From positions 333,418 to 397,417 of the forward strand of contig ML133498.1 in assembly GCA_003864495.1 (NCBI GenBank): a stretch of DNA of 64,000 nt, written 5' to 3'. The DNA comes from Nemopilema nomurai (lineage: Eukaryota > Cnidaria > Scyphozoa > Rhizostomeae > Rhizostomatidae). Both the position numbers and the translations under genes were made by a program. Position 1 is the stretch's first letter; the number at the start of each line of letters is the position of its first letter. Below are positions 1 through 11,928 of this stretch, in pieces. Below the pieces are notes generated by a model that did not search any database, was not told the DNA's origin, and saw only the letters and a list, made by a program, of their open reading frames with translations.

Positions 1-1976
1 TGCCTCTTTTTCGTCCTAGCCTCGTTTCCATGCTAGCCTCGATATGGTGCTAAAAGAAACAGCCTCCTTTTGTTTTAACCTCGTATTTGTCCTAGCCTCG
101 TTTCCATGCTAGCCTCGACTTGGTGCTTAAAACCCACTCTCGTTTTCGTTGTAGCCTCGTTTTGTCCTAGCCTCGTTTCCATGCTAGCCTTGTTTTGATG
201 CTTAAAGCTCTAGCCTCATTATCGTCCTAACCTCGTTTCCATGCTAGCCTTGTTTTGGTGCTGAACGCCCTAGCCTCGTTTTCGTCCTAGACTCGTTTCC
301 ATGCTAGCCTCGTTTTGGTGCCAGCCTCGTTTTGATGCTTAAACCCTAGCCTCATTTTCGTCCTAACCTCGTTTTCATGCTAGCTTTGTTTTGGTGCTGA
401 AAGCTCTAGCCTCGTTTATGTCCTATACTCGTTTCCATGCTAGCCTCGTTTTGATGCTTAGTCCCTAGCCTCAATTTTTGTCCTAACCTCGTTTTCATGC
501 TATCCTCGTTTTGATGCAAAAAGCCCTAGCCTTGTTTTCGTTTAAGCTTCGTTTTCGTCCTAGTCTCGTTTCCATGCTAGCCTCGATTTGGTGCTTAAAG
601 CCCTAACCTTTTTTTCGTTTTTGCTCCGTTTCGGCATAGTCTCATTTCCATGCTAGCCTCAATTTGTTGCTAAAAGCCCTAGGCTCAATTTCTATTTAGC
701 CTCGATTTCGTCCTTGCCTCGTTTCCATGCTAGTCTCGTTTAGTTGCTAAAAGCCCTAGCCTCATTTTAGTCCTAGCCTTGTTTCCATGCTAGCCTCGTT
801 TTGGTGCTAACCTCGTTTTGATGCTTAAAACCCTAGCCTTATTTTCGTCCTAACCTCATTTTCATGTTAGCCTTGTTGTGGTGCTAAAAGCTCTAGTCTC
901 GTTTATGTCCTAACCTCGTTTTCATGCTAGCCTCGTTTTGGTGCTGAACGCCCTAGCCTCGTTTTCGTCCTAGCCTCGTTTCCATGCTAGCCTCGTTTTG
1001 GTTCTAAAGCCCTAGCCTCGTATTCCTCCTAGCCTTGTTTCCATGCTAGCCTCGTTTTTGTCCTTGCCTCTTTTTTGTCCTAGCCTCGTTTCCATGCTAG
1101 CCTCGATATGGTGCTAAAAGAAACAGCCTCCTTTTCGTTTTAACCTCGTATTTGTCCTAGCCTCGTTTCCATGCTAGCCTCGACTTGGTGCTTAAAACCC
1201 ACTCTCGTTTTCGTTGTAGCCTCGTTTTGTCCTAGCCTCGTTTCCATGCTAGCCTTGTTTTGATGCTTAAAGCTCTAGCCTCATTATCGTCCTAACCTCG
1301 TTTCCATGCTAGCCTTGTTTTGGTGCTGAACGCCCTAGCCTCGTTTTCGTCCTAGACTCGTTTCCATGCTAGCCTCGTTTTGGTGCCAGCCTCGTTTTGA
1401 TGCTTAAAACCCTAGCCTCATTTTCGTCCTAACCTCGTTTTCATGCTAGCTTTGTTTTGGTGCTGAAAGCTCTAGCCTCGTTTATGTCCTATACTCGTTT
1501 CCATGCTAGCCTCGTTTTGATGCTTAGTCCCTAGCCTCAATTTTTGTCCTAACCTCGTTTTCATGCTATCCTCGTTTTGATGCAAAAAGCCCTAGCCTTG
1601 TTTTCGTTTAAGCTTCGTTTTCGTCCTAGTCTCGTTTCCATGCTAGCCTCGATTTGGTGCTTAAAGCCCTAACCTTTTTTTCGTTTTTGCTCCGTTTCGG
1701 CATAGTCTCATTTCCATGCTAGCCTCAATTTGTTGCTAAAAGCCCTAGGCTCAATTTCTATTTAGCCTCGATTTCGTCCTTGCCTCGTTTCCATGCTAGT
1801 CTCGTTTAGTTGCTAAAAGCCCTAGCCTCATTTTAGTCCTAGCCTTGTTTCCATGCTAGCCTCGTTTTGGTGCTAACCTCGTTTTGATGCTTAAAACCCT
1901 AGCCTTATTTTCGTCCTAACCTCATTTTCATGTTAGCCTTGTTGTGGTGCTAAAAGCTCTAGTCTCGTTTATGTCC
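1..1976 (+). repeat. Tandem pair of ~1,064-bp units
   Basis: Bases 1-912 recur at about 1065-1976 with only scattered substitutions and 1-base indels. Landmarks confirm the offset: the rare variant GATATGGTGC is at 41 and at 1105, and CCCTAGGCTC near 677 and 1743. The offset drifts from 1064 to 1066 through small indels. Bases 913-1064 are not copied from the same segment; they match the array leading up to 7946, so about 910 is a recombination junction. Confidence 0.88.
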
Positions 1977-4900
1977 TATACTCGTTTCCATGCTAGCCTT
2001 GTTTTGGTGTTGAACGCCCTAGACTCATTTTCGTCCTAACCTCGTTCCCATGCAAGCCTTGATTTGGTTCTCAAGTTCTAGCCTCGTTTTCCTCCTAGCC
2101 TCATTTTGGTGCTAGAGCCCTAGCCTTATTTCCATGCTAGCCTCGTTTTCATGCTAGCCTCGTTTTGATGCTTAAAGCCCTAGCCTCATTTTTGTCCTAA
2201 CCTCGTTTTCATGCTAGCCTTGTTTTGATGCTTAGTCCCTAGCCTCATTTTTTGTCCTAACCTCGTTTTCATGCTAACCTCGTTTTCGTCCTTGCCTCAT
2301 TTCCATGCTTGTCTCGTTTAGTTACTAAAAGCCCTAGCCTCATCTTCGTCCTATTCTTGTTAACATGCTTCCTAGCGTTGTTTCCATGCAAGCCTCAACT
2401 TTGTGCTAGCCTTGTTATTGTGCTAAAAGCCATAGCCTCGTTTTCGTCCAAGACTTGTTTCCATTTTAGCCTCGTTTTGTTCCTAGCCTCGTTTTGATGC
2501 TTAAAGCCCTAGCATCATTTTCGTCCTAACCTCGTTTTCATGCTAGCCTCGTTTTGGTGCTGAAGCCTCGTTTTCGTTCTAAAGCCCTAGCCTCAATTTC
2601 GTTCTAACCTCGTTTTCATGCTAGCCTTGTTTTGGTGCTTAAAGCTCTAGCCTCATTTTCGTCCTAACTTCATTTCCATGCTAGCCTTGTTTTGGTGCTG
2701 AACGCCCTAGCCTCGTTTTTGTCCTAGCCTCGTTTCCATGCTAGCCTCGTTTTGGTTCTAAAGCCCTAGCCTCGTTTTCCTCCTACCCTTGTTTCCATGC
2801 TAGCCTCGTTTCCGTCCTTGCCTCGTTTTCGTCCTAGCCTCGTTACCATGCTAGCCTCGTTTTGGTGCTAAAAGAAACAGCCTCATTTTCGTTTTAACCT
2901 CGTATTAGTCCTAGCCTCGTTTCCAAACTAGCCTCGACTTGGTGCTTAAAACCCACTCTCGTTTTCGTTATAGCCTCGTTTTGTCCTAGCCTCGTTTCCA
3001 TGCCAGCCTCGTTTTGGTTTTAAACCCCTAGCCTCGTTTCCCTCTTAGCCTTGTTTTCTTGCTAGCCTTGTTTTGATGCTTAAAGCCCTAGCCTCATTTT
3101 TGTCCTAACCTCGTTTTCATGCTAGCCTCGTTTTGGTGCTGAACGCCCTAGCCTCATTTTCGTCCTAGCCTCGTTTCCATGCTAGCCTCGTTTTGGTTCT
3201 AAAGCCCTAGCCTCGTATTCCTTCTAGCCTTGTTTCCATGCTAGCCTCGTTTTTGTCCTTGCCTCTTTTTCGTCCTAGCCTCGTTTCCATGCTAGCCTCG
3301 ATTTGGTGCTAAAAGAAACAGCCTCCTTTTCGTTTTAACCTCGTATTTGTCCTAGCCTCGTTTCCATGCTAGCCTCGACTTGGTGCTTAAAACCCACTCT
3401 CGTTTTCGTTATAGCCTCGTTTTGTCCTAGCCTCGTTTCCATGCTAGCCTTGTTTTGATGCTTAAAGCTCTAGCCTCATTATCGTCCTAACCTCGTTTCC
3501 ATGCTAGCCTTGTTTTGGTGCTGAACGCCCTAGCCTCGTTTTCGTCCTAGACTCGTTTCCATGCTAGCCTCGTTTTGGTGCCAGCCTCGTTTTGATGCTT
3601 AAAACAATAGCCTCATTTTCGTCCTTGTCTCGTTTCCATGCTAGCCTCGATTTGGTGCTTAAAGCCCTAACCTTTTTTTCGTTTTTGCTCCGTTTCGGCA
3701 TAGTCTCGTTTCCATGCTAGCCTCAATTTGTTGCTAAAAGCCCTAGGCTCAATTTCTATTTAGCCTCGATTTCGTCCTTGCCTCGTTTCCATGCTAGTCT
3801 CGTTTAGTTGCTAAAAGCCCTAGCCTCATTTTAGTCCTAGCCTTGTTTCCATGCTAACCTCGTTTTGATGCTTAAAACCCTAGCCTTATTTTCGTCCAAA
3901 CCTCATTTTCATGCTAGCCTTGTTGTGGTGCTAAAAGCTCTAGTCTCGTTTATGTCCTATACTCGTTTCCATGCTAGCCTCGTTTTGGTGTTGAACGCCC
4001 TAGCCTCATTTTCGTCCTAACCTCGTTCCCAAACAAGCCTTGATTTGGTTCTCAAGTTCTAGCCTCGTTTTCCTCCTAGCCTCATTTTGGTGCTAGAGCC
4101 CTAGCCTTGTTTCCATGCTAGCCTCGTTTTCATGCTAGCCTCGTTTTGATGCTTAAAGCCCTAGCCTCATTTTTGTCCTAACCTCGTTTTCATGCTAGCC
4201 TTGTTTTGATGCTTAGTCCCTAGCCTCATTTTTTGTCCTAACCTCGTTTTCATGCTAACCTCGTTTTCGTCCTTGCCTCATTTCCATGCTTGTCTCGTTT
4301 AGTTACTAAAAGCCCTAGCCTCGTCTTCGTCCTATTCTTGTTAACATGCTTCCTAGCGTTGTTTCCATGCAAGCCTCAACTTTGTGCTAGCCTTGTTTTT
4401 GTGCTAAAAGCCATAGCCTCGTTTTCGTCCAAGACTTGTTTCCATTTTAGCCTCGTTTTGTTCCTAGCCTCGTTTTGATGCTTAAAGCCCTAGCATCATT
4501 TTCGTCCTAACCTCGTTTTCATGCTAGCCTCGTTTTGGTGCTGAACCCCTAGCCTCGTTTTCGTTCTAAAGCCCTAGCCTCAATTTCGTTCTAACCTCGT
4601 TTTCATGCTAGCCTTGTTTTGGTGCTTAAAGCTCTAGCCTCATTTTCGTCCTAACTTCATTTCCATGCTAGCCTTGTTTTGGTGCTGAACGCCCTAGCCT
4701 CGTTTTTGTCCTAGCCTCGTTTCGATGCTAGCCTCGTTTTGGTTCTAAAGCCCTAGCCTCGTTTTCCTCCTAGCCTTGTTTCCATGCTAGCCTCGTTTTC
4801 GTCCTTGCCTCGTTTTCGTCCTAGCCTCGTTACCATGCTAGCCTAGTTTTGGTGCTAAAAGTAACAGCCTCATTTTCGTTTAAACCTCGTATTAGTCCTA

Positions 4901-7791
4901 GCCTCGTTTCCAAACTAGCCTTGATTTGGTTCTCAAGTTCTAGCCTCGTTTTCCTCCTAGCCTCATTTTGGTGCTAGAGCCCTAGCCTTGTTTCCATGCT
5001 AGCCTCGTTTTCATGCTAGCCTTGTTTTGATGCTTAAAGCCCTAGCCTCATTTTTGTCCTAACCTCGTTTTCATGCTAGCCTTGTTTTGATGCTTAGTCC
5101 CTAGCCTCATTTTTTGTCCTAACCTCGTTTTCATGCTAACCTCGTTTTCGTCCTTGCCTCATTTCCATGCTTGTCTCGTTTAGTTACTAAAAGCCCTAGC
5201 CTCGTCTTCGTCCTATTCTTGTTAACATGCTTCCTAGCGTTGTTTCCATGCAAGCCTCAACTTTGTGCTAGCCTTGTTTTTGTGCTAAAAGCCATAGCCT
5301 CGTTTTCGTCCAAGACTTGTTTCCATTTTAGCCTCGTTTTGTTCCTAGCCTCGTTTTGATGCTTAAAGCCCTAGCATCATTTTCGTCCTAACCTCGTTTT
5401 CATGCTAGCCTCGTTTTGGTGCTGAACCCCTAGCCTCGTTTTCGTTCTAAAGCCCTAGCCTCAATTTCGTTCTAACCTCGTTTTCATGCTAGCCTTGTTT
5501 TGGTGCTTAAAGCTCTAGCCTCATTTTCGTCCTAACTTCATTTCCATGCTAGCCTTGTTTTGGTGCTGAACGCCCTAGCCTCGTTTTTGTCCTAGCCTCG
5601 TTTCGATGCTAGCCTCGTTTTGGTTCTAAAGCCCTAGCCTCGTTTTCCTCCTAGCCTTGTTTCCATGCTAGCCTCGTTTTCGTCCTTGCCTCGTTTTCGT
5701 CCTAGCCTCGTTACCATGCTAGCCTGTTTTTGGTGCTAAAAGTAACAGCCTCATTTTCGTTTAAACCTCGTATTAGTCCTAGCCTCGTTTCCAAACTAGC
5801 CTCGACTTGGTGCTTAAAACACACTCTCGTTTTCGTTATAGCCTCGTTTTGTCCTAGCCTCGTTTCCATGCTAGCCTCGTTTTGGTGCTGAACGCCCTAG
5901 CCTCGTTTTCGTCCTAGACTCGTTTCCATGCTAGCCTCGTTTTGGTGCTAGCCTTGTTTTGATGGCTAAAACCCTAGCCTCATTTTCGTCCTAACCTCGT
6001 TTTCATGCTAGCCTCGTTTTGATGCTTAATCCGTAGCCTCATTTTTGTACTAACCTCTTTTTCATGCTAACCTCGTTTCGGTGCTGAACGCCCAAGCCTC
6101 GTTTTTGTCCTAGCCTCGTTTCCATGCTAGCCTCGTTTTGGTTCTAAAGCCCTAGCCTAATTTTCCTCCTAGCCTTGTTTCCATGCCAGCCGCGTTTTCG
6201 TCCTTGCCTCGTTTTCGTCCTAGCCTCGTTTCCATGCTAGCCTCGTTTTGGTGCTAGAGCCCTAGCCTCGTTTTCGTCCTAGCCTCATTTCCATGCTAGT
6301 CTCGTTTAGTTACTAAAAGCCCTAGCCTCGTCTTCGTCCTAGCCTTCTTTCCATGCTTCCTAGTGTTGTTTCCATGCAAGCCTCAACTTTGTGCTAGCCT
6401 TGTTTTTGTGCTAAAAGCCATAGCCTCGTTTTCGTCCAAGACTTGTTTCCATTTTAGCCTCGTTTTGTTCCTAGCCTCGTTTTGATGCTTAAAGCCCTAG
6501 CATCATTTTCGTCCTAACCTCGTTTTCATGCTAGCCTCGTTTTGGTGCTGAACCCTAGCCTCGTTTTCGTTCTAAAGCCCTAGCCTCAATTTCGTTCTAA
6601 CCTCGTTTTCATGCTAGCCTTGTTTTGGTGCTTAAAGCTCCAGCCTCATTTTCGTCCTAACCTCGTTTCCATGCTAGCCTTTTTTTGGTGCTGAACGCCC
6701 TAGCCTCGTTTTTGTCCTAGCCTCGTTTCGATGCTAGCCTCGTTTTGGTTCTAAAGCCCTAGCCTCGTTTTCCTCCTAGCCTTGTTTCCATGCTAGCCTC
6801 GTTTTCGTCCTTGCCTCGTTTTCGTCCTAGCCTCGTTACCATGCTAGCCTCGTTTTGGTGCTAAAAGAAACAGCCTTATTTTCGTTTTAACCTCGTATTA
6901 GTCCTAGCCTCGTTTCCAAACTAGCCTCGACTTGGTGCTTAAAACCCACTCTCGTTTTCGTTATAGCCTCGTTTTGTCCTAGCATCGTTTCCATGCTAGC
7001 CTCGTTATGGTTTTAAACCCCTAGCCTCGTTTTCCTCTTAGCCTTGTTTCCATGCTAGCCTCGTTTTGATGCTTAAAGCCCTAGCCTCATTTTTGTCCTA
7101 ACCTCGTTTTCATGCTAGCCTCGTTTTGGTGCTGAACGCCCTAGCCTCGTTTTCGTCCTAGCCTCGTTTCCATGCTAGCCTCGTTTTGGTTCTAAAGCCC
7201 TAGCCTCGTATTCCTCCTAGCCTTGTTTCCATGCTAGCCTCGTTTTTGTCCTTGCCTCTTTTTCGTCCTAGCCTCGTTTCCATGCTAGCCTCGATTTGGT
7301 GCTAAAAGAAACAGCCTCCTTTTCGTTTTAACCTCGTATTTGTCCTAGCCTCGTTTCCATGCTAGCCTCGACTTGGTGCTTAAAACCCACTCTCGTTTTC
7401 GTTATAGCCTCGTTTTGTCCTAGCCTCGTTTCCATGCTAGCCTCGTTTTGGTGCTCAACGCCCTAGCCTCGTTTTCGTCCTAGACTCGTTTCCATGCTAG
7501 CCTCGTTTTGGTGCTAGCCTTGTTTTGATGCCTAAAACCCTAGCCTCATTTTCGTCCTAACCTCGTTTTCATGCTAGCCTCGTTTTGATGCTTAATCCCT
7601 AGCCTCATTTTTGTACTAACCTCTTTTTCATGCTAACCTCGTTTTGGTGCTGAACGCCCTAGCCTCGTTTTTGTCCTAGCCTCGTTTCCATGCCAGCCTC
7701 GTTTTGGTTTTAAACCCCTAGCCTCGTTTCCCTCTTAGCCTTGTTTTCTTGCTGGCCTTGTTTTGATGCTTAAAGCCCTAGCCTCATTTTT
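908..7791 (+). repeat. ~6.9-kb higher-order repeat, copy 1
   Basis: This segment recurs in order at 7792-15372. The offset is about 6,882-6,885 in the first part (for example 1105 and 7989, 2309 and 9191) and 7,941 in the later part (6341 and 14282), the change being caused largely by the transposon in copy 2. Copy 1 differs by a small internal deletion near 3610-3625, where about 190 bp present in copy 2 is missing, and by an extra 881-bp tandem duplication at 4038-5799. Similarity breaks near 7440, where copy 1 reads CTAGCCTCGTTTTGGTGC and copy 2 reads CTAGCCTTGTTTTGATGC. Confidence 0.82.
4038..5799 (+). repeat. 881-bp tandem duplication
   Basis: The units 4038-4918 and 4919-5799 are nearly identical; a landmark at 4290 returns at 5171, an exact 881-base shift. 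The junction is visible at about 4910-4925, where the normal continuation CCTCGACTTGG is replaced by CCTTGATTTGG, the sequence that begins the unit. The equivalent region at 12.8-13.7 kb has only one unit. Unequal exchange between out-of-register monomers is the simplest origin. Confidence 0.87.
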
Positions 7792-10510
7792 GTCCTAACC
7801 TCGTTTTCATGCTAGCCTCGTTTTGGTGCTGAACGCCCTAGCCTCGTTTTCGTCCTAGCCTCGTTTCCATGCTAGCCTCGTTTTGGTTCTAAAGCCCTAG
7901 CCTCGTATTCCTCCTAGCCTTGTTTCCATGCTAGCCTCGTTTTGTCCTTGCCTCTTTTTCGTCCTAGCCTCGTTTCCATGCTAGCCTCGATATGGTGCTA
8001 AAAGAAACAGCCTCCTTTTTGTTTTAACCTCGTATTTGTCCTAGCCTCGTTTCCATGCTAGCCTCGACTTGGTGCTTAAAACCCACTCTCGTTTTCGTTG
8101 TAGCCTCGTTTTGTCCTAGCCTCGTTTCCATGCTAGCCTTGTTTTGATGCTTAAAGCTCTAGCCTCATTATCGTCCTAACCTCGTTTCCATGCTAGCCTT
8201 GTTTTGGTGCTGAACGCCCTAGCCTCGTTTTCGTCCTAGACTCGTTTCCATGCTAGCCTCGTTTTGGTGCCAGCCTCGTTTTGATGCTTAAAACCCTAGC
8301 CTCATTTTCGTCCTAACCTCGTTTTCATGCTAGCTTTGTTTTGGTGCTGAAAGCTCTAGCCTCGTTATGTCCTATACTCGTTTCCATGCTAGCCTCGTTT
8401 TGATGCTTAGTCCCTAGCCTCAATTTTTGTCCTAACCTCGTTTCATGCTATCCTCGTTTTGATGCAAAAAGCCCTAGCCTTGTTTTCGTTTAAGCTTCGT
8501 TTTCGTCCTAGTCTCGTTTCCATGCTAGCCTCGATTTGGTGCTTAAAGCCCTAACCTTTTTTTCGTTTTTGCTCCGTTTCGGCATAGTCTCATTTCCATG
8601 CTAGCCTCAATTTGTTGCTAAAAGCCCTAGGCTCAATTTCTATTTAGCCTCGATTTCGTCCTTGCCTCGTTTCCATGCTAGTCTCGTTTAGTTGCTAAAA
8701 GCCCTAGCCTCATTTTAGTCCTAGCCTTGTTTCCATGCTAGCCTCGTTTTGGTGCTAACCTCGTTTTGATGCTTAAAACCCTAGCCTTATTTTCGTCCTA
8801 ACCTCATTTTCATGTTAGCCTTGTTGTGGTGCTAAAAGCTCTAGTCTCGTTTATGTCCTATACTCGTTTCCATGCTAGCCTCGTTTTGGTGTTGAACGCC
8901 CTAGCCTCATTTTCGTCCTAACCTCGTTCCCATGCAAGCCTTGATTTGGTTCTCAAGTTCTAGCCTCGTTTTCCTCCTAGCCTCATTTTGGTGCTAGAGC
9001 CCTAGCCTTATTTCCATGCTAGCCTCGTTTTCATGCTAGCCTCGTTTTGATGCTTAAAGCCCTAGCCTCATTATTGTCCTAACCTTGTTTTCATGCTAGC
9101 CTTGTTTTGATGCTTAGTCCCTAGCCTCATTTTTTGTCCTAACCTCGTTTTCATGCTAACCTCGTTTTCGTCCTTGCCTCATTTCCATGCTTGTCTCGTT
9201 TAGTTACTAAAAGCCCTAGCCTCATCTTCGTCCTATTCTTGTTAACATGCTTCCTAGCGTTGTTTCCATGCAAGCCTCAACTTTGTGCTAGCCTTGTTAT
9301 TGTGCTAAAAGCCATAGCCTCGTTTTCGTCCAAGACTTGTTTCCATTTTAGCCTCGTTTTGTTCCTAGCCTCGTTTTGATGCTTAAAGCCCTAGCATCAT
9401 TTTCGTCCTAACCTCGTTTTCATGCTAGCCTCGTTTTGGTGCTGAACCCCTAGCCTCGTTTTCGTTCTAAAGCCCTAGCCTCAATTTCGTTCTAACCTCG
9501 TTTTCATGCTAGCCTTGTTTTGGTGCTTAAAGCTCTAGCCTCATTTTCGTCCTAACTTCATTTCCATGCTAGCCTTGTTTTGGTGCTGAACGCCCTAGCC
9601 TCGTTTTTGTCCTAGCCTCGTTTCGATGCTAGCCTCGTTTTGGTTCTAAAGCCCTAGCCTCGTTTTCCTCCTAGCCTTGTTTCCATGCTAGCCTCGTTTC
9701 CGTCCTTGCCTCGTTTTCGTCCTAGCCTCGTTACCATGCTAGCCTCGTTTTGGTGCTAAAAGAAACAGCCTCATTTTCGTTTTAACCTCGTATTAGTCCT
9801 AGCCTCGTTTCCAAACTAGCCTCGACTTGGTGCTTAAAACCCACTCTCGTATTCGTTATAGCCTCGTTTTGTCCTAGCCTCGTTTCCATGCCAGCCTCGT
9901 TTTGGTTTTAAACCCCTAGCCTCGTTTCCCTCTTAGCCTTGTTTTCTTGCTAGCCTTGTTTTGATGCTTAAAGCCCTAGCCTCATTTTTGTCCTAACCTC
10001 GTTTTCATGCTAGCCTCGTTTTGGTGCTGAACGCCCTAGCCTAGTTTCGTCCTAGCCTCGTTTCCATGCTAGCCTCGTTTTGGTTCTAAAGCCCTAGCCT
10101 CGTATTCCTCCTAGCCTTGTTTCCATGCTAGCCTCGTTTTTGTCCTTGCCTCTTTTTCGTCCTAGCCTCGTTTCCATGCTAGCCTCGATTTGGTGCTAAA
10201 AGAAACAGCCTCCTTTTCGTTTTAACCTCGTATTTGTCCTAGCCTCGTTTCCATGCAAGCCTCGACTTGGTGCTTAAAACCCACTCTCGTTTTCGTTATA
10301 GCCTCGTTTTGTCCTAGCCTCGTTTCCATGCTAGCCTTGTTTTGATGCTTAAAGCTCTAGCCTCATTATCGTCCTAACCTCGTTTCCATGCTAGCCTTGT
10401 TTTGGTGCTGAACGCCCTAGCCTCGTTTTCGTCCTAGACTCGTTTCCATGCTAGCCTCGTTTTGGTGCCAGCCTCGTTTTGATGCTTAAAACCCTAGCCT
10501 CATTTTCGTC

Positions 10511-10514
10511 CTAA
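10511..10514. repeat. Target-site duplication CTAA, left copy
   Basis: CTAA directly precedes the first base of the transposon and is repeated directly after its last base. Removing the element and one copy restores the usual array text GTCCTAACCTCG. PiggyBac elements canonically use TTAA, so this is a one-base variant. Confidence 0.85.
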
Positions 10515-10531
10515 CCCTTTCAGGCCCGGAA
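10515..10531 (+). repeat. Left terminal inverted repeat, 17 bp
   Basis: The sequence CCCTTTCAGGCCCGGAA is the exact reverse complement of 12292-12308. The next base on each side breaks the match. The CCC...GGG outer ends are typical of piggyBac-like elements. Confidence 0.95.
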
Positions 10532-10554
10532 TTTTTTGGCTTGCTGAAAAAATT
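10530..10554. repeat. Subterminal A/T hairpin
   Basis: AATTTTTT at 10530-10537 and AAAAAATT at 10547-10554 are complementary around a 9-base loop, immediately inside the left terminal repeat. It may be structural or chance; the right end has no equivalent. Confidence 0.5.
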
Positions 10555-10646
10555 CATTTGTTATGTTTTTGTTGTGTATAAACATTGATAGTGAGGGCAA
10601 AGTATAAAATTTGAAAAATAAACTTGGGGACTGTGAGATCTTGACT

Positions 10647-10672
10647 TGGGCCATATGGCCCTTCCGGTCACA
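10647..10672 (+). repeat. 26-bp inverted repeat, left arm, containing a 14-bp palindrome
   Basis: Bases 10647-10672 are the exact reverse complement of 11929-11954. The core GGGCCATATGGCCC (10648-10661) is itself a perfect palindrome and is followed by TTCCGGTCACA. The first 21 bases also recur directly at 12277-12297 beside the right terminus. Repeated subterminal motifs in DNA transposons are often transposase-binding sites; that role is inferred here. Confidence 0.9.
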
Positions 10673-10929
10673 GAAAGAACGTTCTCCGCCCATACTCATA
10701 TTTATTTAGAACTGTGTATTGAATTCTGCTTAGAAGTTATGATTGACAACATAAAGAAACATAAAAGAACTACAAAAACAAATGTAATTCCATTATTTTA
10801 AATTGAGTTTTTTGGGAAATTTCATTCTCGGTCTTGATTTTTCAGGCAGATAAGTGTTCTGAAAAAACACTCATATTTCAACAATAACATAAATCAGTAT
10901 GAATGAAGGACATTCATTATGTCATCTGT
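10673..10929. other. AT-rich transposon sequence without a recognisable gene
   Basis: This 257-bp stretch lies between the left palindrome and the 3' end of the transposase pseudogene. It contains no reading frame I can assign. On the minus strand an AATAAA at 10701-10706 lies downstream of the pseudogene and could be an old polyadenylation signal, but such hexamers are common in AT-rich DNA. Confidence 0.5.
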
Positions 10930-11640
10930 TGATGAAAAAACAACTCTTCACAAAAATCAAGAATGATATGTTAAAACAGTTTCTGTTTTCTGTAATGCAA
11001 AGCCCCTTTTGACACTTCTAACAGCCAATTCTTGTCTTTTCTTTGCACACCATGCATCTAAGTCTATCTGGACGATGCATAGGCCAGTGGTTTCTTGCAT
11101 GATACCTTATGCCAGCTGGTGTGTGTCTTCTGTACATCAGCCATCCATTTATAACAGAAGTTGCAAGGATCTAAATTCTTTTTCAGTATCTTGAACCTGC
11201 TGCAACTCACTACACTAGCAACAGACTCATATCTGGTACTTGTCTCCCAAAACATACATTATTTTGGCATATGTACCACAAACATTCCAAGAAAAATTCC
11301 CAAATAATTTTGGATTTCCTCTGAATTTGTGGCAATGCTTTCTTTTGCAATATTGTTTTGTGCACTATAGACATTTGTTTGATCTACTCCATCTACCTCA
11401 GGTGTGATCTGTACAGTATGTTCTCTGTTTATTGATAAGGGTTGCTTGTTGGTGTATCTCCATCCTTAGTTGTTTCAGTATCATTGCCTTTACCCTCTTG
11501 TACAAACTCAATTTCAGAATTCTCACTGTTTTCCTCGTTATCATCTTGTTCCTCGCTTTCCTCAAAATCTATCTCTGAATCATATGTCGTATCGCTGACT
11601 AGATAGAATTTTCATCAATAAATTTGATGCTGGTGGCCAT
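10930..11640 (-). pseudogene. PiggyBac-type transposase, broken and internally deleted
   Basis: Read on the minus strand, this region holds the remains of a DDD transposase that would cut and paste the element. The ATG at 11640 opens a short frame that stops near 11600. A shifted frame at 11602-11429 is strongly acidic (runs such as EESEEQDDNEEN), as in piggyBac N-termini. At about 11400-11259 comes DQTNVYS, then EEIQNYLGIFLGMFVVHMP, matching the start of the transposase domain. After a stop and a shift, 11255-11160 reads FWETSTRY and then SRFKILKKNLD, the conserved segment that follows. At 11125-10975 the C-terminal cysteine-rich domain appears: RLRCMVC, an in-frame stop at 11018-11020, KCQKGLC, then NCF, a C-x2-C-x7-C-x2-C-x4-C-x6-CF pattern. 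Between the last two blocks the catalytic core with its aspartates is missing. The family is known from its motif order; the closest subfamily cannot be set by eye. No intact product is possible. Confidence 0.85.
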
Positions 11641-11876
11641 TTGTAAACCCTACGAAAAGGGGTAAAAAGTTGGTAGTACATTTAAAATTTCGTAAAAAAG
11701 ACAAGATTTTCACCGAAACATATCAACAAAAAGCAAGTTTAGTTACCCCGAAGGCCTAGGACAATAGTTGCGGGGGCATGAAATTGTCTAAAAATCAAAA
11801 TAAACGAAATATAATGTCATTCTCTTTGAAAAATCAATTTATGGTCGGCTTGCGGTTTAGTTTGGAGCTGAAATTG
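11641..11876. other. Transposon sequence upstream of the transposase pseudogene
   Basis: This AT-rich stretch precedes the presumed transposase start on the minus strand and would have held its promoter. I see no convincing reading frame, promoter box or known motif in it. Confidence 0.45.
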
Positions 11877-11910
11877 AACAGCTGATTAGCCGGTGGGCCT
11901 ATCAGCTGTT
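11877..11910. repeat. Hairpin with 10-bp perfect arms inside the transposon
   Basis: AACAGCTGAT at 11877-11886 and ATCAGCTGTT at 11901-11910 are perfect inverted copies around a 14-base spacer. It lies about 20 bp from the internal palindrome-bearing repeat. No function can be assigned. Confidence 0.75.
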
Positions 11911-11928
11911 GTTGCTGCCAGAACCTTA

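Larger units (their letters stand above)
1..10514 (+). repeat. Satellite array, left arm (60-bp monomer of three 17-bp modules)
   Basis: This is a continuous head-to-tail satellite without any gene. Each monomer is read as three 17-bp modules with the shared core CTAGCCTCGTTT and suffixes TCGTC, CCATG and TGGTG, then a linker such as CTAAAAGCC, CTTAAAGCC, CTGAACGCC or TTCTAAAGCC. Module variants include CTAACCTCG, CTTGCCTCG, CTAGCCTTG and CTAGCCTCA. All units point the same way, and the array starts before base 1. The consensus carries a stop in each of the six frames, so no long reading frame can cross it. Some degenerate monomers, such as those with GCTCCGTTTCGGCATAG near 620, 1690 and 8570, recur and act as landmarks for higher-order repeats. 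I do not recognise the family. Confidence 0.97.

Noticed and set aside
2309..2497. A conserved 62-codon open frame repeated at 4290, 5171, 9191, 13112, 15603 and 16619, hydrophobic and signal-peptide-like.
   Set aside because: It starts with TTG, lies wholly within satellite modules and recurs only because the surrounding higher-order repeats are copied. The hydrophobic look comes from T-rich repeat codons.
11009..11194. A 61-codon plus-strand frame within the transposon.
   Set aside because: It is antisense to the cysteine-rich part of the transposase remnant, which explains the sequence better.
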